A stretch of 64,000 bases of DNA from DATBSK01 sp964532485 (GCA_964532485.1 CAZHKE010000004.1:1-64000); one strand, 5' to 3'. Shown: positions 50,992-59,822, numbered from the stretch's first letter. The notes: a model not told the origin generated them from the letters alone. Program-made: numbers and translations.

Positions 50992-51792
50992 ATGGGTCGT
51001 CTCGAGGGGACCGTCGCGCTGATCACGGGCGGCGGTTCCGGCATCGGCGAGGCGACGGCGCTTCGCTTCGCATCCGAGGGTGCCGCGGTCGCGATCGCCG
51101 ACATCGATGGTGACGCGGCGACCGCCGTCGCCGCCGCGGTGGAGTCTGGTGGCGGGCGCGCCCACGGCATGACCGTCGACGTCACGAAGGCGGCCGACAA
51201 CGAAGCGATGGTGCGCGACACCGTCGGCACGCTGGGCGGGCTCGACGTGTTCCTCGCCAACGCGGGGATCGAGCGCAACGGCACCGTCGTCTCGCAGTCC
51301 GAAGAGGACTGGGACGCGGTCTTCGACGTCATCGTGAAGGGGAGCTTCCTCGGAGCGAAGCACGCGATCCCGGCGATCCGTGAGTGCGGGGGCGGCTCGG
51401 TGCTGTTCACCGCCTCGGTCGGCGGCTTGTGGGGCTGCACGAACGCCGCCGCGTACAGCGCGGCCAAGGCCGCGGTCGTCAACATGACGTACACGCTTGC
51501 CCTCGACCACGCACACCACGGAGTGCGAGTCAACTGCGTGTGCCCCGGCGGCACTCGCACCGCGCTGGCGGAGCGGCTCGTCGCGGAGCTCCCCGAGCAG
51601 CTCCGGTCGATGATGGAACTGAAGCTGACGCAGCTCGTGCCACTGGGCGGGCGTCTCGCGGAGCCCGACGAGATCGCCCGCGCTTTCCTGTACCTCGCGT
51701 CGGATGAGGCGAGCTTCGTGACCGGCCACGCGCTCGTCGTCGACGGCGGCCAGCGTGCTGGTCTGTTCATGCCGGAGCAGCTCACGCCCTGA
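50992..51792 (+). CDS. SDR-family oxidoreductase
   Basis: Classical SDR of 266 residues: TGGGSGIGEATA at the N-terminus, FLANAGIERNG as the NAG motif, catalytic Ser in LFTASVGGLWG and Tyr/Lys in AYSAAKAAV, C-terminal GHALVVDGG. The ATG at 50992 is chosen because GGAGG lies five bases ahead; a GTG at 50986 would overlap the TetR stop. It is probably an alcohol/ketone dehydrogenase in the pathway that ends in the E1-type oxidative decarboxylation (inference from shared control). Confidence 0.9.
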   Translation: MGRLEGTVALITGGGSGIGEATALRFASEGAAVAIADIDGDAATAVAAAVESGGGRAHGMTVDVTKAADNEAMVRDTVGTLGGLDVFLANAGIERNGTVVSQSEEDWDAVFDVIVKGSFLGAKHAIPAIRECGGGSVLFTASVGGLWGCTNAAAYSAAKAAVVNMTYTLALDHAHHGVRVNCVCPGGTRTALAERLVAELPEQLRSMMELKLTQLVPLGGRLAEPDEIARAFLYLASDEASFVTGHALVVDGGQRAGLFMPEQLTP

Positions 51793-51805
51793 GCTCCTCT
51801 TGACC

Positions 51806-52639
51806 ATGGATCTGGCGGTGCGGGTGGCGGAGCGGGATGGCAGCCTCGCGTACGGCGTGGCGGGAGACGGACCACCGGTCGTCTTGCTGCACGGCTGGCC
51901 CGAGACCCGGCGGGCGTGGCGCCACGTGTGGCCGCGGGTCGTCGGCGCCGGCCGCCGCGTGATCGTGCCCGACCTTCGTGGGGTCGGGGAATCGGATCGG
52001 TCCGCTGACGCCGACTACTCCTGGAAGGCGTATGCCGCCGACCTCGACGCCGTGCTCGCGGCCGAGGGCATCGACCGGTGTGCTCTCGTCGGTCACGACA
52101 TGGGAGGCGTCGTGATGTTCGAGTGGGCGCTTCGGAATCCTGATCGCGTCGAGCGACTGGCCGCCATCTCCACGAGCTTCAACCGCTACGAGCTGGCGAA
52201 GTCGTACTACCTCGTGCTGCTCGCGACCCCGGGCCTCGGAGCGGCGTTCATGAGGCTGGCGCTGGGGAGCCGGCGCGCGTTCGAGAAGGCGCTTCGCCGC
52301 AGCTGTGTGCACCCCGACGCGTTCACGGCCGCCGACATCGAGGCGTATTGGGACGCCGCAGGCTCACGCGACTCGCGCCGCGCGGTGCTCGCCGGCTACC
52401 AGGCGTTCTTTCGCAACCGACGTACGCGATCGCGCGAGGTGGGCGACGTGCAGCTCATGTGTCCGGCACTGATCGTGTGGGGCACGAGGGAGTGGGCGCT
52501 CGGTGCCGACGGCTGGAAGCGGATCGAGGCCGACCTCCCGCAGGCGCGAGTCGAGATCCTGGACGCCGGCCACTTCGTGATGGAGGAGCAGCCCGACGCG
52601 CTTTCCGACCTCCTCGTGGGGTTCCTCGGCCGCGGCTGA
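51806..52639 (+). CDS. alpha/beta hydrolase, epoxide hydrolase/dehalogenase-like
   Basis: Hydrolase of 277 residues. HGWPETRRAWRHV is the oxyanion-hole HGxP motif, and the nucleophile elbow GHDMGG has Asp instead of Ser, as in epoxide hydrolases and haloalkane dehalogenases. The catalytic His is probably in LDAGHFVMEEQP. The cap region contains DIEAYWDAAGSRDSR. Its ATG lies 13 bases after the SDR stop, so it closes the TetR-SDR-hydrolase operon. An epoxide formed by one of the window's P450s would be a fitting substrate, but this is speculation. Confidence 0.85.
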   Translation: MDLAVRVAERDGSLAYGVAGDGPPVVLLHGWPETRRAWRHVWPRVVGAGRRVIVPDLRGVGESDRSADADYSWKAYAADLDAVLAAEGIDRCALVGHDMGGVVMFEWALRNPDRVERLAAISTSFNRYELAKSYYLVLLATPGLGAAFMRLALGSRRAFEKALRRSCVHPDAFTAADIEAYWDAAGSRDSRRAVLAGYQAFFRNRRTRSREVGDVQLMCPALIVWGTREWALGADGWKRIEADLPQARVEILDAGHFVMEEQPDALSDLLVGFLGRG

Positions 52640-52734
52640 TCGGGACGAGTCAAGGCGAGCGCCGGCGTCCAACGGTTCGGCGATCCTGGCGCGCAACGCT
52701 TCGAGCACGGGGCTCCGGCGGTCGCGAAAGACGG

Positions 52735-53856
52735 CTACGCCGTGCCGAAGAGGGGCTCGTCGCTGGAGCTCAGGCCGGCGGTCGGCAGGCCGTCGGGGAA
52801 CTCTCGGCGTACGCGTTGCAGCACCTCGGTGGCGACCTCGAGATGCCAGTGGCGCGTCGTCTCGTAGAACTCGCGGGCATCGTCGCTGAGCTTGGGCTGA
52901 CCGTGCAACGGCTTGTCGCTGATGGACAGCAGCGTGGCACTCGGGATGCGGTAGCGGAAGCCGTTTGCCGCGATCGTCGCCGACTCCATGTCGATCGCGA
53001 TGCTGCGCGAGACCTGGATCTCGTCGGCGATCCGCGTGGGGTTCAGCTCCCAGTTCCGGTCGCCGGTCGTGTACACCGTGCCCATCCGGTACCGCAGCTG
53101 GCGTGCATCGAGCGCCGCGATGATCAGCTCGTTCAAGAAGTGGTTCGCCGTGAGCGGCACACTCGTCGGGAGCACGTCGTCGAGCACGCGGTCGCCACGC
53201 ATGTACGCGGTCGCGAGCACGAGATCACCGACGTCCTGGTGGTTGCGAAGACCCGCACAGTGACCGACCATCACCATGGCGTCCGGGCGGAGCACCGCGA
53301 GGTGGTCGGTCATGGTCTTGGCGTTCGAGGGCCCGACGCCGATGTTCACGAGCGTGATGCCCGCGTGCCCGTCGATGCAGTGGTGGTACGCGGGCATCTG
53401 GATGCCGGGGCGTGCCGGGCGCTGCGCGTCGGGATAGAGCTCGAGGAACGCCTCGACGTGCATCTCGTAGTTGGTGAACAGCACGTAGCGCTGGAAGTGC
53501 TCGGCTGCAGTGCCCGTGTAGTGCTCGAGGCGGTCGATCGACAGCGCGGCGCGCTCGGCGCGGAACAGGAACAGCTTCTTGCGGCGTAGGTCCCAGGCGG
53601 TCTCGTCGAGGACCTCGAGCAGGCGCGCGTCATCGAGTGCCGTGACCGGTCGCGACGCCCGCGCCGTGATCCGGGCCTTCGACAGCGCGAGCTTGCGCAG
53701 CTCGCGCTCGAGGTACCAGCGGATCGCTGCGGGGCGTGCGAACTCGCCGGTGAGCACCGGGTTGTGCTGCGACCAGGGCCGGTCGACCTCGAGCTCCGCG
53801 TAGCTCCCGGCCGCGTAGATCTGCTCGAGCTGATCGCAGAGTCGCTCGACGCCCAT
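52735..53856 (-). CDS. AMP nucleosidase
   Basis: Protein of 373 residues matching bacterial AMP nucleosidase, shorter at the N-terminus than the 484-residue E. coli enzyme. Features are FTNYEMHVEAFLE, MPAYHH, the phosphorylase-fold strand ITLVNIGVGPSNAKTMTDHLAVL, MVGHCAGLRN, AIDMESATIAANGFRYRIP and LSISDKPLHGQPK, which holds the catalytic Asp. It splits AMP into adenine and ribose 5-phosphate. The ATG at 53856 has GAGG eight bases upstream; a TTG at 53922 would add 22 residues but lacks a site. It belongs functionally with the nucleoside enzymes of this island. Confidence 0.9.
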   Translation of the reverse strand: MGVERLCDQLEQIYAAGSYAELEVDRPWSQHNPVLTGEFARPAAIRWYLERELRKLALSKARITARASRPVTALDDARLLEVLDETAWDLRRKKLFLFRAERAALSIDRLEHYTGTAAEHFQRYVLFTNYEMHVEAFLELYPDAQRPARPGIQMPAYHHCIDGHAGITLVNIGVGPSNAKTMTDHLAVLRPDAMVMVGHCAGLRNHQDVGDLVLATAYMRGDRVLDDVLPTSVPLTANHFLNELIIAALDARQLRYRMGTVYTTGDRNWELNPTRIADEIQVSRSIAIDMESATIAANGFRYRIPSATLLSISDKPLHGQPKLSDDAREFYETTRHWHLEVATEVLQRVRREFPDGLPTAGLSSSDEPLFGTA

Positions 53857-53914
53857 CGCGATTGCCTCGTCACCGACTTCGGCGGCGAAGTCGATCGCGA
53901 GCGACTCGCTCCGT

Positions 53915-55780
53915 CTAGCCAACGCGCTCGAGAGAGAGGTTGTGGCGCGCCGAGCTCCGCAGCTTCGTGGACGTCCGGCCCGTCGTGTCGGCGTCGAGCT
54001 GGCGTGGCTCGCCGGCCCCGGTGAGCCGATAGCGCGCCAGGGGCCGCAGCCGGGCGAAACCCACATCCACTTCGCCGTTGGCGGCCGGGCCCGGCACGAT
54101 CGTCGCCTGCAGGCCGTCGCCGGTGGCGCGCGCCGACGTGACGATCACCTCTGGGTACGACGCGCGCTCGAGCTCCGGGGTCTCGTCGCGGGCGGGTACG
54201 TGCCGGTGGGCCGCGAGGAGACCCTGCTGGGTGTTCTGGAGTGCCATGAAGGTGAACGCCATCGAGAGGATCGAGCCCGGGCCCGGTCGGTCGCCGTCCG
54301 GTGTGAGCATCTGCTCGAGCGTGCGACGCAGGCCGGCGGCCGACTCGTCGTCACCGAGCTCCGTCGCGTAGAGCAGCGCAAGCGAGTAGGGCTGCGCCGG
54401 GTTCCAGCCGTAGCTGGTGTCGAACGTGTCGATCTTCGACAGTGCGAGTGTGATGCGACCGTCGACGTCGGGCTCGCTCATCCGCGACTTCACCTGCCGC
54501 TCGTAGCTGGCCTCGACGTGGCCGCGGCCGAAGGGCGACATCATCACTCCGGTTCCGGCCTGACCGCTCACGCCGACGATGAGCGAGTCGGTCGGGTGCA
54601 CGAACCCGGCGATGTTGCGGCACGTGTCGATATGGCCGTCCGGGGACACGAAGTATCGAGCGAATGACTCCGAGAAGCGCTCGATCGCCCAGCTGTGGTC
54701 GGTGCCGTGGACGAGATCGCCGAGCTGGATCGAGCGCAACGAGAACGTCTGGCATGGCGGCCACAGCCATCCGGGAATGCAGCTGATCGCCCCGTGCACG
54801 CTCGCCGCGTGCTGCGCAGCGAGGTTGTCGACGATCTCCGCGTGGCTCCACGAGTAGGTACGCGTCTTGTCGCTGACCGAGTAGCCGCCCGGCTGGTCGT
54901 AGCGCTCGTCACCGCTCATCGCCTCGTACATCGAGGTCACGTCGGCCGCGTAGCCCGAGTACATGACGTTCTCGTGGCGGAAGGGGTCGCCGTCGATCCG
55001 AAACGAGCTGACGTTCTGGAACCGTGTGTAGCGCCAGACCCTGTAGTCGCGGCAGCGCTCGGCGAGGTTCCCGAGGGCGGTCGTCGCTGCCTCGCGGTAC
55101 GCGGGCATCGAGAGGTGCTGCACCAGGTACATCGCCCACGCGGACAGCACGATCTGGTAGCGCAGCGCCGAGTCGACGTGCTTGGGGTCGTCGAAGACGC
55201 CCCAGTCAGTCGGGTCGGCGTGGCCGAAGCGGAGGAAGTACCGCAGGTAGGCCTCGGCGTACGGGTCGATCGGCGCGACGGCGCCGTGCTCGACCGGCGC
55301 GTAGGCGGGCGTGGCCCCGTGCGCCGGCGCCTCGGCGACCGCGGCCTTGACCGCGGCGAGGCGTCGCTGCTTCGCCCGGAAGTTGAGCTGCTCGACGAGG
55401 ACGCCGGCGGCCAGGCCCGCGATGCCGCCGACGGGGATGCTCCACCACGCTCCGCCGGTCGCGGCGTTCAGCGCGGCCGCGGGCGCGAGGAACGCGAGGG
55501 GGAGAAACCCGAGGCGCAGGATGCGGTTGAACAACGCGAACAGATCGACCAGCACGAAGAGGAACACGGCGAAGATCGCGATGCCGAGCGCGACGTCGCC
55601 CGCGACGATCTGGCCGAGTCCCGGAACGATCAGGGAGAGCAAGCCGGTCCACGCGGAGTCGGAGCCGTCGAGGCTCACGCCGACGATGCCCGCGATCAGA
55701 CAGGCCGCGGCGGCGAGGCCGAGGGCGCGGCCGACCCCGCGCCGGCCGGTCAGCGGTATCACATGGGCCGGATCGGGCAC
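53915..55780 (-). CDS. membrane-anchored linalool dehydratase/isomerase-domain protein
   Basis: Protein of about 621 residues. The first 130 or so residues contain four to five membrane helices with a PGLGQ motif (IVPGLGQIVAGDVALG). The rest resembles the (alpha/alpha)6-barrel of linalool dehydratase/isomerase: NVMYSGYAADVTSMYEA, DERYDQPGG and ISCIPGWLWPPCQTF, in which Cys334 and Cys343 have the same nine-residue spacing as the active-site Cys171/Cys180 of the Castellaniella enzyme. I start at the GTG at 55780, preceded by GGTGAGGGG. The known enzyme interconverts myrcene, linalool and geraniol; the substrate of this long form is unknown. Confidence 0.75.
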   Translation of the reverse strand: MPDPAHVIPLTGRRGVGRALGLAAAACLIAGIVGVSLDGSDSAWTGLLSLIVPGLGQIVAGDVALGIAIFAVFLFVLVDLFALFNRILRLGFLPLAFLAPAAALNAATGGAWWSIPVGGIAGLAAGVLVEQLNFRAKQRRLAAVKAAVAEAPAHGATPAYAPVEHGAVAPIDPYAEAYLRYFLRFGHADPTDWGVFDDPKHVDSALRYQIVLSAWAMYLVQHLSMPAYREAATTALGNLAERCRDYRVWRYTRFQNVSSFRIDGDPFRHENVMYSGYAADVTSMYEAMSGDERYDQPGGYSVSDKTRTYSWSHAEIVDNLAAQHAASVHGAISCIPGWLWPPCQTFSLRSIQLGDLVHGTDHSWAIERFSESFARYFVSPDGHIDTCRNIAGFVHPTDSLIVGVSGQAGTGVMMSPFGRGHVEASYERQVKSRMSEPDVDGRITLALSKIDTFDTSYGWNPAQPYSLALLYATELGDDESAAGLRRTLEQMLTPDGDRPGPGSILSMAFTFMALQNTQQGLLAAHRHVPARDETPELERASYPEVIVTSARATGDGLQATIVPGPAANGEVDVGFARLRPLARYRLTGAGEPRQLDADTTGRTSTKLRSSARHNLSLERVG

Positions 55781-55876
55781 GTTCCCCTCACCTTCGATAC
55801 CTGCGCGTCCCTTCGATACCTGCGCGAAGCCGCAAGCCTTGCGCGCCGCCGCAACGATACGGCATCCTGCGGCACC

Positions 55877-56485
55877 ATGTCCGTTCCTTCGAGCCCCCCC
55901 TCGGGACTGCCCGAAGACGCCTGGGTGCTGCTGCACGAGCTGCGTCTGCGCGGGTTGATGCCCGAGTTCGACGACGGGCTCGCCGACACCCTGTGCTCGG
56001 GTGGCCTGGCCCAGCGCAAGGGCGCGTTCTTGGCGCTCACTCCCGAGGGGCGCGCCGCGCACGCGACGTGGGCGCGTCTCGAGCCTGGGACCGAGGGTGA
56101 GGTGGCTGCGCAGCGGGCGTACGCCCAGTTCCTGCCGCTCAACCGCGCGCTGCTCCAGGTCAGCACCGACTGGCAGGTACGGCCCGGCAACGTCCCGAAC
56201 GATCACCGCGACGCGCCGTACGACTGGGAGGTGATCGACCGGTTCGTCGCACTCGACGAGCGAGCCGGTCCGGTCGTGCGGCGCCTCGGCACGGCTGTCG
56301 ATCGCTTCGGCGGCTACCGGCCGCGGCTGCGCGAAGCCGTGCGAAAGGTCCAGGACGGCCAGCACGAGTGGCTCCTGTCGCCGCGCTGCGACTCGTACCA
56401 CACGGTCTGGATGCAGATGCACGAGGATCTCTTGCTCGCGCTCGGCCTCGACCGTGCGACCGAGGAACAGGCGCAGAGCTCATAG
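55877..56485 (+). CDS. winged-helix (MarR-like) putative regulator
   Basis: Protein of 202 residues. Residues of about 12-65 have a winged-helix pattern: EDAWVLLHELRLRGLMP, GLADTLCSGGLAQRKGAFLALTPEGRAAHATW. The remainder (FLPLNRALLQVSTDWQVRPGNVPNDHRDAPYDWEVIDRFVA region, then WLLSPRCDSYHTVWMQMHEDLL) is a conserved accessory domain that, from memory, occurs in actinobacterial proteins encoded near PEP-utilising/PPDK-like enzymes. This link to the swivel-domain proteins of the window is a guess. It is divergent from the linalool dehydratase-like gene and abuts the cytosine deaminase gene. Confidence 0.6.
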   Translation: MSVPSSPPSGLPEDAWVLLHELRLRGLMPEFDDGLADTLCSGGLAQRKGAFLALTPEGRAAHATWARLEPGTEGEVAAQRAYAQFLPLNRALLQVSTDWQVRPGNVPNDHRDAPYDWEVIDRFVALDERAGPVVRRLGTAVDRFGGYRPRLREAVRKVQDGQHEWLLSPRCDSYHTVWMQMHEDLLLALGLDRATEEQAQSS

Positions 56486-57007
56486 GTGCGTGCCACGATG
56501 CGGGATGTGAGTACCGGCCCCGCCGACGAGCACTCGGACGACCTGCGCTTCATGGCCGCGGCGATCGACCAGGCCCGCATCGGACGCGATGAGGGCGGGG
56601 TGCCGATCGGCGCGGTGCTCGTCGCCGACGGGAAGATCCTCGGCGCGGGCCGCAACCGGAGGATGCAGCTCGGCAGCGCAACTCGCCATGGCGAGACCGA
56701 CGCGCTCGAGAACGCGGGTCGACTGCCCGCCACCGTGTACCGGCGAGCGACGATGTACACGACGCTGTCGCCCTGCTACATGTGCAGCGGTGCCATCTTG
56801 CTGTTCGGCATCCCGCGCGTCGTCGTCGGTGAGAACGATACGTTCATGGGAGCCGAGGGCATACTGCGCGAGCACGGCGTCGAGGTCGTCGTCCGCCGGT
56901 CACAAGCGTGCGTCGACCTGATGGCCGCGTTCATCGCTTCGCATCCCCACGTCTGGCACGAGGACATCGGCGAACCGTATGAGGCGACGTCGACGGACCT
57001 CCGATGA
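56486..57007 (+). CDS. cytosine deaminase, yeast Fcy1 type
   Basis: Zinc-dependent deaminase of 173 residues strongly resembling yeast Fcy1 rather than E. coli CodA. Matching features: EGGVPIGAVLV, GSATRHGETDALENAGRLP (zinc His and proton-shuttle Glu), TTLSPCYMCSGAILLFGIPRVVVGEND (zinc Cys pair), GAEGILREHGVEVVV and the C-terminal WHEDIGEP. It converts cytosine to uracil. The next gene encodes uracil phosphoribosyltransferase, a direct pathway partner. The GTG immediately follows the preceding stop; ATG at 56498 and GTG at 56507 are alternatives. Confidence 0.9.
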   Translation: MRATMRDVSTGPADEHSDDLRFMAAAIDQARIGRDEGGVPIGAVLVADGKILGAGRNRRMQLGSATRHGETDALENAGRLPATVYRRATMYTTLSPCYMCSGAILLFGIPRVVVGENDTFMGAEGILREHGVEVVVRRSQACVDLMAAFIASHPHVWHEDIGEPYEATSTDLR

Positions 57008-57017
57008 GGTCCGTGAC

Positions 57018-57644
57018 GTGCCGCTGACGCTGGTCGATCACCCGCTCGTGCAACACAAGCTGTCGGTGCTGCGCGACCGCGAGACGGACACGTTGACCTT
57101 TCGTCAGCTCGTCGGCGAGCTCGCCGCGTTGCTGACCTATGAGGCGACCCGCGCGCTCGACCTCGAGCCGATCGAGGTCGAGACGCCCCTCGAGCGTGCC
57201 CAGCAGTGGAAGGTCAGTGGCAAGAAGCTTGCCGTCGTGCCGATCTTTCGCGCCGGCCTCGGGATGCTCGACGCAGTCCTCGATCTCATCCCGGTGGCGC
57301 GTGTGGGCTTCGTCGGGTTGTACCGCAACGAGGAGACCCTCGAGCCAGTCGAGTACTACGCCAAGTTCCCGACCGACCTCGCGGAGCGCGACGCGTTGGT
57401 CCTCGATCCGATGCTCGCGACGGGTGGGTCGGCCTCGGCGGCCTGCTCGCTGCTCACGAGGAAGGGTGTTCGGCGGATGACGGTCGTCTGCCTGGTCGCG
57501 GCACCCGAAGGCCTCGCTCGGTTCTCCGCGGACCATCCCAGCGTGCAGATCGTCGCCGCCGCGCGCGACCGTGAGCTGAACGAGCTCGGCTACATCCTGC
57601 CCGGGCTCGGCGACGCGGGTGACAGGTTGTTCGGCACCCGCTGA
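57018..57644 (+). CDS. upp: uracil phosphoribosyltransferase
   Basis: Protein of 208 residues, exactly the usual Upp length, from a GTG at 57018 with GAGGT upstream. Signatures: LTLVDHPLVQHKLSVLRD, EVETPL, PIFRAGLGMLDAVL, the PRPP loop VLDPMLATGGSASAA and the C-terminal uracil-binding ELGYILPGLGDAGDRLFGT. It makes UMP from uracil and PRPP. With the Fcy1-type deaminase ten bases upstream it forms a cytosine-to-UMP salvage pair; the nucleoside hydrolases can supply the bases. Confidence 0.97.
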   Translation: MPLTLVDHPLVQHKLSVLRDRETDTLTFRQLVGELAALLTYEATRALDLEPIEVETPLERAQQWKVSGKKLAVVPIFRAGLGMLDAVLDLIPVARVGFVGLYRNEETLEPVEYYAKFPTDLAERDALVLDPMLATGGSASAACSLLTRKGVRRMTVVCLVAAPEGLARFSADHPSVQIVAAARDRELNELGYILPGLGDAGDRLFGTR

Positions 57645-57675
57645 CCTGATCCGGTGCGGTCCCGCAGCTCGACCG

Positions 57676-58692
57676 TCACATCTCGCCGTAGAACCGGCGG
57701 AACTCGGCGCGCACCGCTGCGACGTCCGAACCGAGGGCGACGCGCCACACACCCTTGCCGTCGTAGAACTGCGCACGCGCGAGGTCGGCGAGCTCGGCCG
57801 GGATCAGGCCCTTCGTGATCCAGCGCGCGCGAAAGTCGAAGACGGTGGCGCCCCACGCCGCGCCGCCGGCGGTGTCGACCGACATCGGCAGCTCCTCGTA
57901 CGTGAGGAGCTCGGGGTTCGCGACCGCCATCATCGTGAGCGTGTCGTGCGACGCGCAGCCTTCCTCGGACTCGATCTCGCTCAGCGCGCGATACACCTCG
58001 AACGGTCCCGCCATGAACTCGGCCTGCGGCGTGCGCCGCTCGTTCAGGACGCTGAACTCCTCGTCGTGCATCGTGGCCGTCAGCGTCACGTCGAGCCCCA
58101 CCATCCGCGGAGGGTTGATCCATGGCGCAACTGCCATCTCGTTGGCGGCGACGGGATCGACCACGACGTTGAACTCGCCGTACGCGGTTGCGTTCCCCGG
58201 CGGCGATGCGACGCCGCCCATGATCACCAGCTCCTTCACGAGCTCGGGAAGCCGGGGCTCGACACGCAGCGCCAACGCCACGTTGGTGAACGGCCCGACC
58301 GCGACGAGGGTGATCTCGCCGGGCCGTTCGCGGCACAGCCGGACGATCAGCTCGGCACCCGACTCGCCGACCGGTTGGAGCGCGACGTCGGGCGGCGCAC
58401 GCCCTCCGAGCCCGTCCTCGCCGTGCATCAGCGTCGCAGGCGGCACCTCGGGGGCGGGCCCGAGCTGGTCCTCGGCTCCGACTGCGAACGGCACGTCGGG
58501 TCGTCGCGCCGCGTCGAGCACCTTCGCGACGTTGCGTGCCGTGGCGCCCGCGGAGAGCACTCCCGCGACCGTCGTGACGGCGAGCAGGTCGAGCTCGGGC
58601 GCCACGAGGCCGTACCAGAGCGCCGAGTAGTCGTCGACGCCCCCGTCGGTGTCGAGGATCACCGGAACCCGCCTCGCTTCACGCTCGCTCAT
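57676..58692 (-). CDS. nucleoside hydrolase family protein
   Basis: Nucleoside hydrolase of 338 residues with DTDGGVDDYSA at the N-terminus (DxDxGxDD class, with GG replacing PG), LMHGEDGLGG, VAVGPFTNVALAL, LVIMGG and GEFNVVVDPVAANEM. It cleaves ribonucleosides to base and ribose. It is a separate lineage from the enzyme at 46574, being longer and with an extended C-terminus (MSVDTAGGAAWG onward). It is convergent with upp. The ATG at 58692 is the first start in the conserved region; upstream in-frame sequence belongs to another frame. Confidence 0.9.
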   Translation of the reverse strand: MSEREARRVPVILDTDGGVDDYSALWYGLVAPELDLLAVTTVAGVLSAGATARNVAKVLDAARRPDVPFAVGAEDQLGPAPEVPPATLMHGEDGLGGRAPPDVALQPVGESGAELIVRLCRERPGEITLVAVGPFTNVALALRVEPRLPELVKELVIMGGVASPPGNATAYGEFNVVVDPVAANEMAVAPWINPPRMVGLDVTLTATMHDEEFSVLNERRTPQAEFMAGPFEVYRALSEIESEEGCASHDTLTMMAVANPELLTYEELPMSVDTAGGAAWGATVFDFRARWITKGLIPAELADLARAQFYDGKGVWRVALGSDVAAVRAEFRRFYGEM

Positions 58693-58733
58693 CGGACCTG
58701 CCGCGGTCGCCCCACTCGGTGCCTGCCCCGATG

Positions 58734-59822
58734 TCACTGGCCCAGGACGTGCGTAGCGACGCGCTCGAGGTGAGATTCCGGGTCGCCGAGGAGGAGCTCG
58801 TCGACCTTCACGCGCCGCAGATAGAGGTGGAGGTCGTGCTCCCAGGTGATTGCGATGCCACCGTGGATCTGCACCGCGTCGCCGACCACCGTGACCGCGT
58901 GCTCGGTCGCGGTCGCCTTCGCGGTCGCGGCCGCGACATCGGCGTGGGTCGTACCTGCTTCCACCTCCCACGCGCCGAAGTAGGTGGCGGACCGGGCGTT
59001 CTCGACTGCCACCAGCATCTCGGCCGCCTTGTGCTTCACGGCCTGGAACACTCCGATCGGCTGTCCGAACTGCTGGCGCACCTTGGCGTAGTCGGCACTG
59101 AGCTCGAGCGACCGTCCCGCGGCGCCTGTCGCGTCGGCGGCCAGGGCGACGTACGCGCGCCGCCGCGCGTCGTCGAGCGCGTCGTCGGCGCCCCCTACCG
59201 CGCCCAGCGGCTCACCCTCGGCGGCTTCGAGCACCACCTCTGCCGGACGCCGGGTGCGGTCGAGGGCAGGCAGGTCCTCGACAGAGGCGCCGGAGGTGGC
59301 GGTCCGCACCGCGTACACCGACTGCCCGTCACCCTCGACGACGGGTACGAGCACGAGGTCGGCGGCGGCGCCTTCGACGACGAGCGGCAGTCGGCCGGTG
59401 AGCCGCCCGTCGGCGCAGCGCACCTCACCCGGCGTGTTGCCCGTGCCCGGGCCGGTGAGCGCGACCGCGACGACGAGGGCACCGCTGGCGATGGCAGTGC
59501 CGATCTCGGCGGTTTGCTCGGCGGAGCCGAGCGCGCCGACGAGGAAGCCGCCCATCACCGTGGTCGCCAGGAACGGGACCGGTGCGACCGCGCGCCCGAG
59601 CTCCTCGGCCACCACGACCTGGTCGATCAGGCCGCCGCCGCTCCCGCCGTGAGCCTCGTCGATGCCGAGCCCGAGCGCGCCCGCGTCGGCCAGCATCGCC
59701 CAGAGCTCTCGGTCGACGGCGGGCCCGCCGTCGTAGGCCGCGCGCGGGTTCGCCCGTTCGACGAGCAGGCGACGCAGCGACGCCCGCAGCTCGTCCTGCT
59801 CGGAGGTGAACTGATACTCCAC
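58734..59822 (-). CDS. acyl-CoA dehydrogenase family protein
   Basis: Acyl-CoA dehydrogenase of 362 residues from a GTG start: EYQFTSEQDELRASLRRLL, DAGALGLGIDEAHGGSGGGLIDQVVVAEELGRAVAPVPFLAT, YAKVRQQFGQPIGVFQAVKHKAAEML and QIHGGIAITWEHDLHLYLRR. The middle (substrate-contact) region is divergent, like the beta-type subunits of heteromeric FadE enzymes, so it may need a partner not found next to it. It is divergent from the enoyl-CoA hydratase gene, which would use its product. Confidence 0.88.
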   Translation of the reverse strand: MEYQFTSEQDELRASLRRLLVERANPRAAYDGGPAVDRELWAMLADAGALGLGIDEAHGGSGGGLIDQVVVAEELGRAVAPVPFLATTVMGGFLVGALGSAEQTAEIGTAIASGALVVAVALTGPGTGNTPGEVRCADGRLTGRLPLVVEGAAADLVLVPVVEGDGQSVYAVRTATSGASVEDLPALDRTRRPAEVVLEAAEGEPLGAVGGADDALDDARRRAYVALAADATGAAGRSLELSADYAKVRQQFGQPIGVFQAVKHKAAEMLVAVENARSATYFGAWEVEAGTTHADVAAATAKATATEHAVTVVGDAVQIHGGIAITWEHDLHLYLRRVKVDELLLGDPESHLERVATHVLGQ

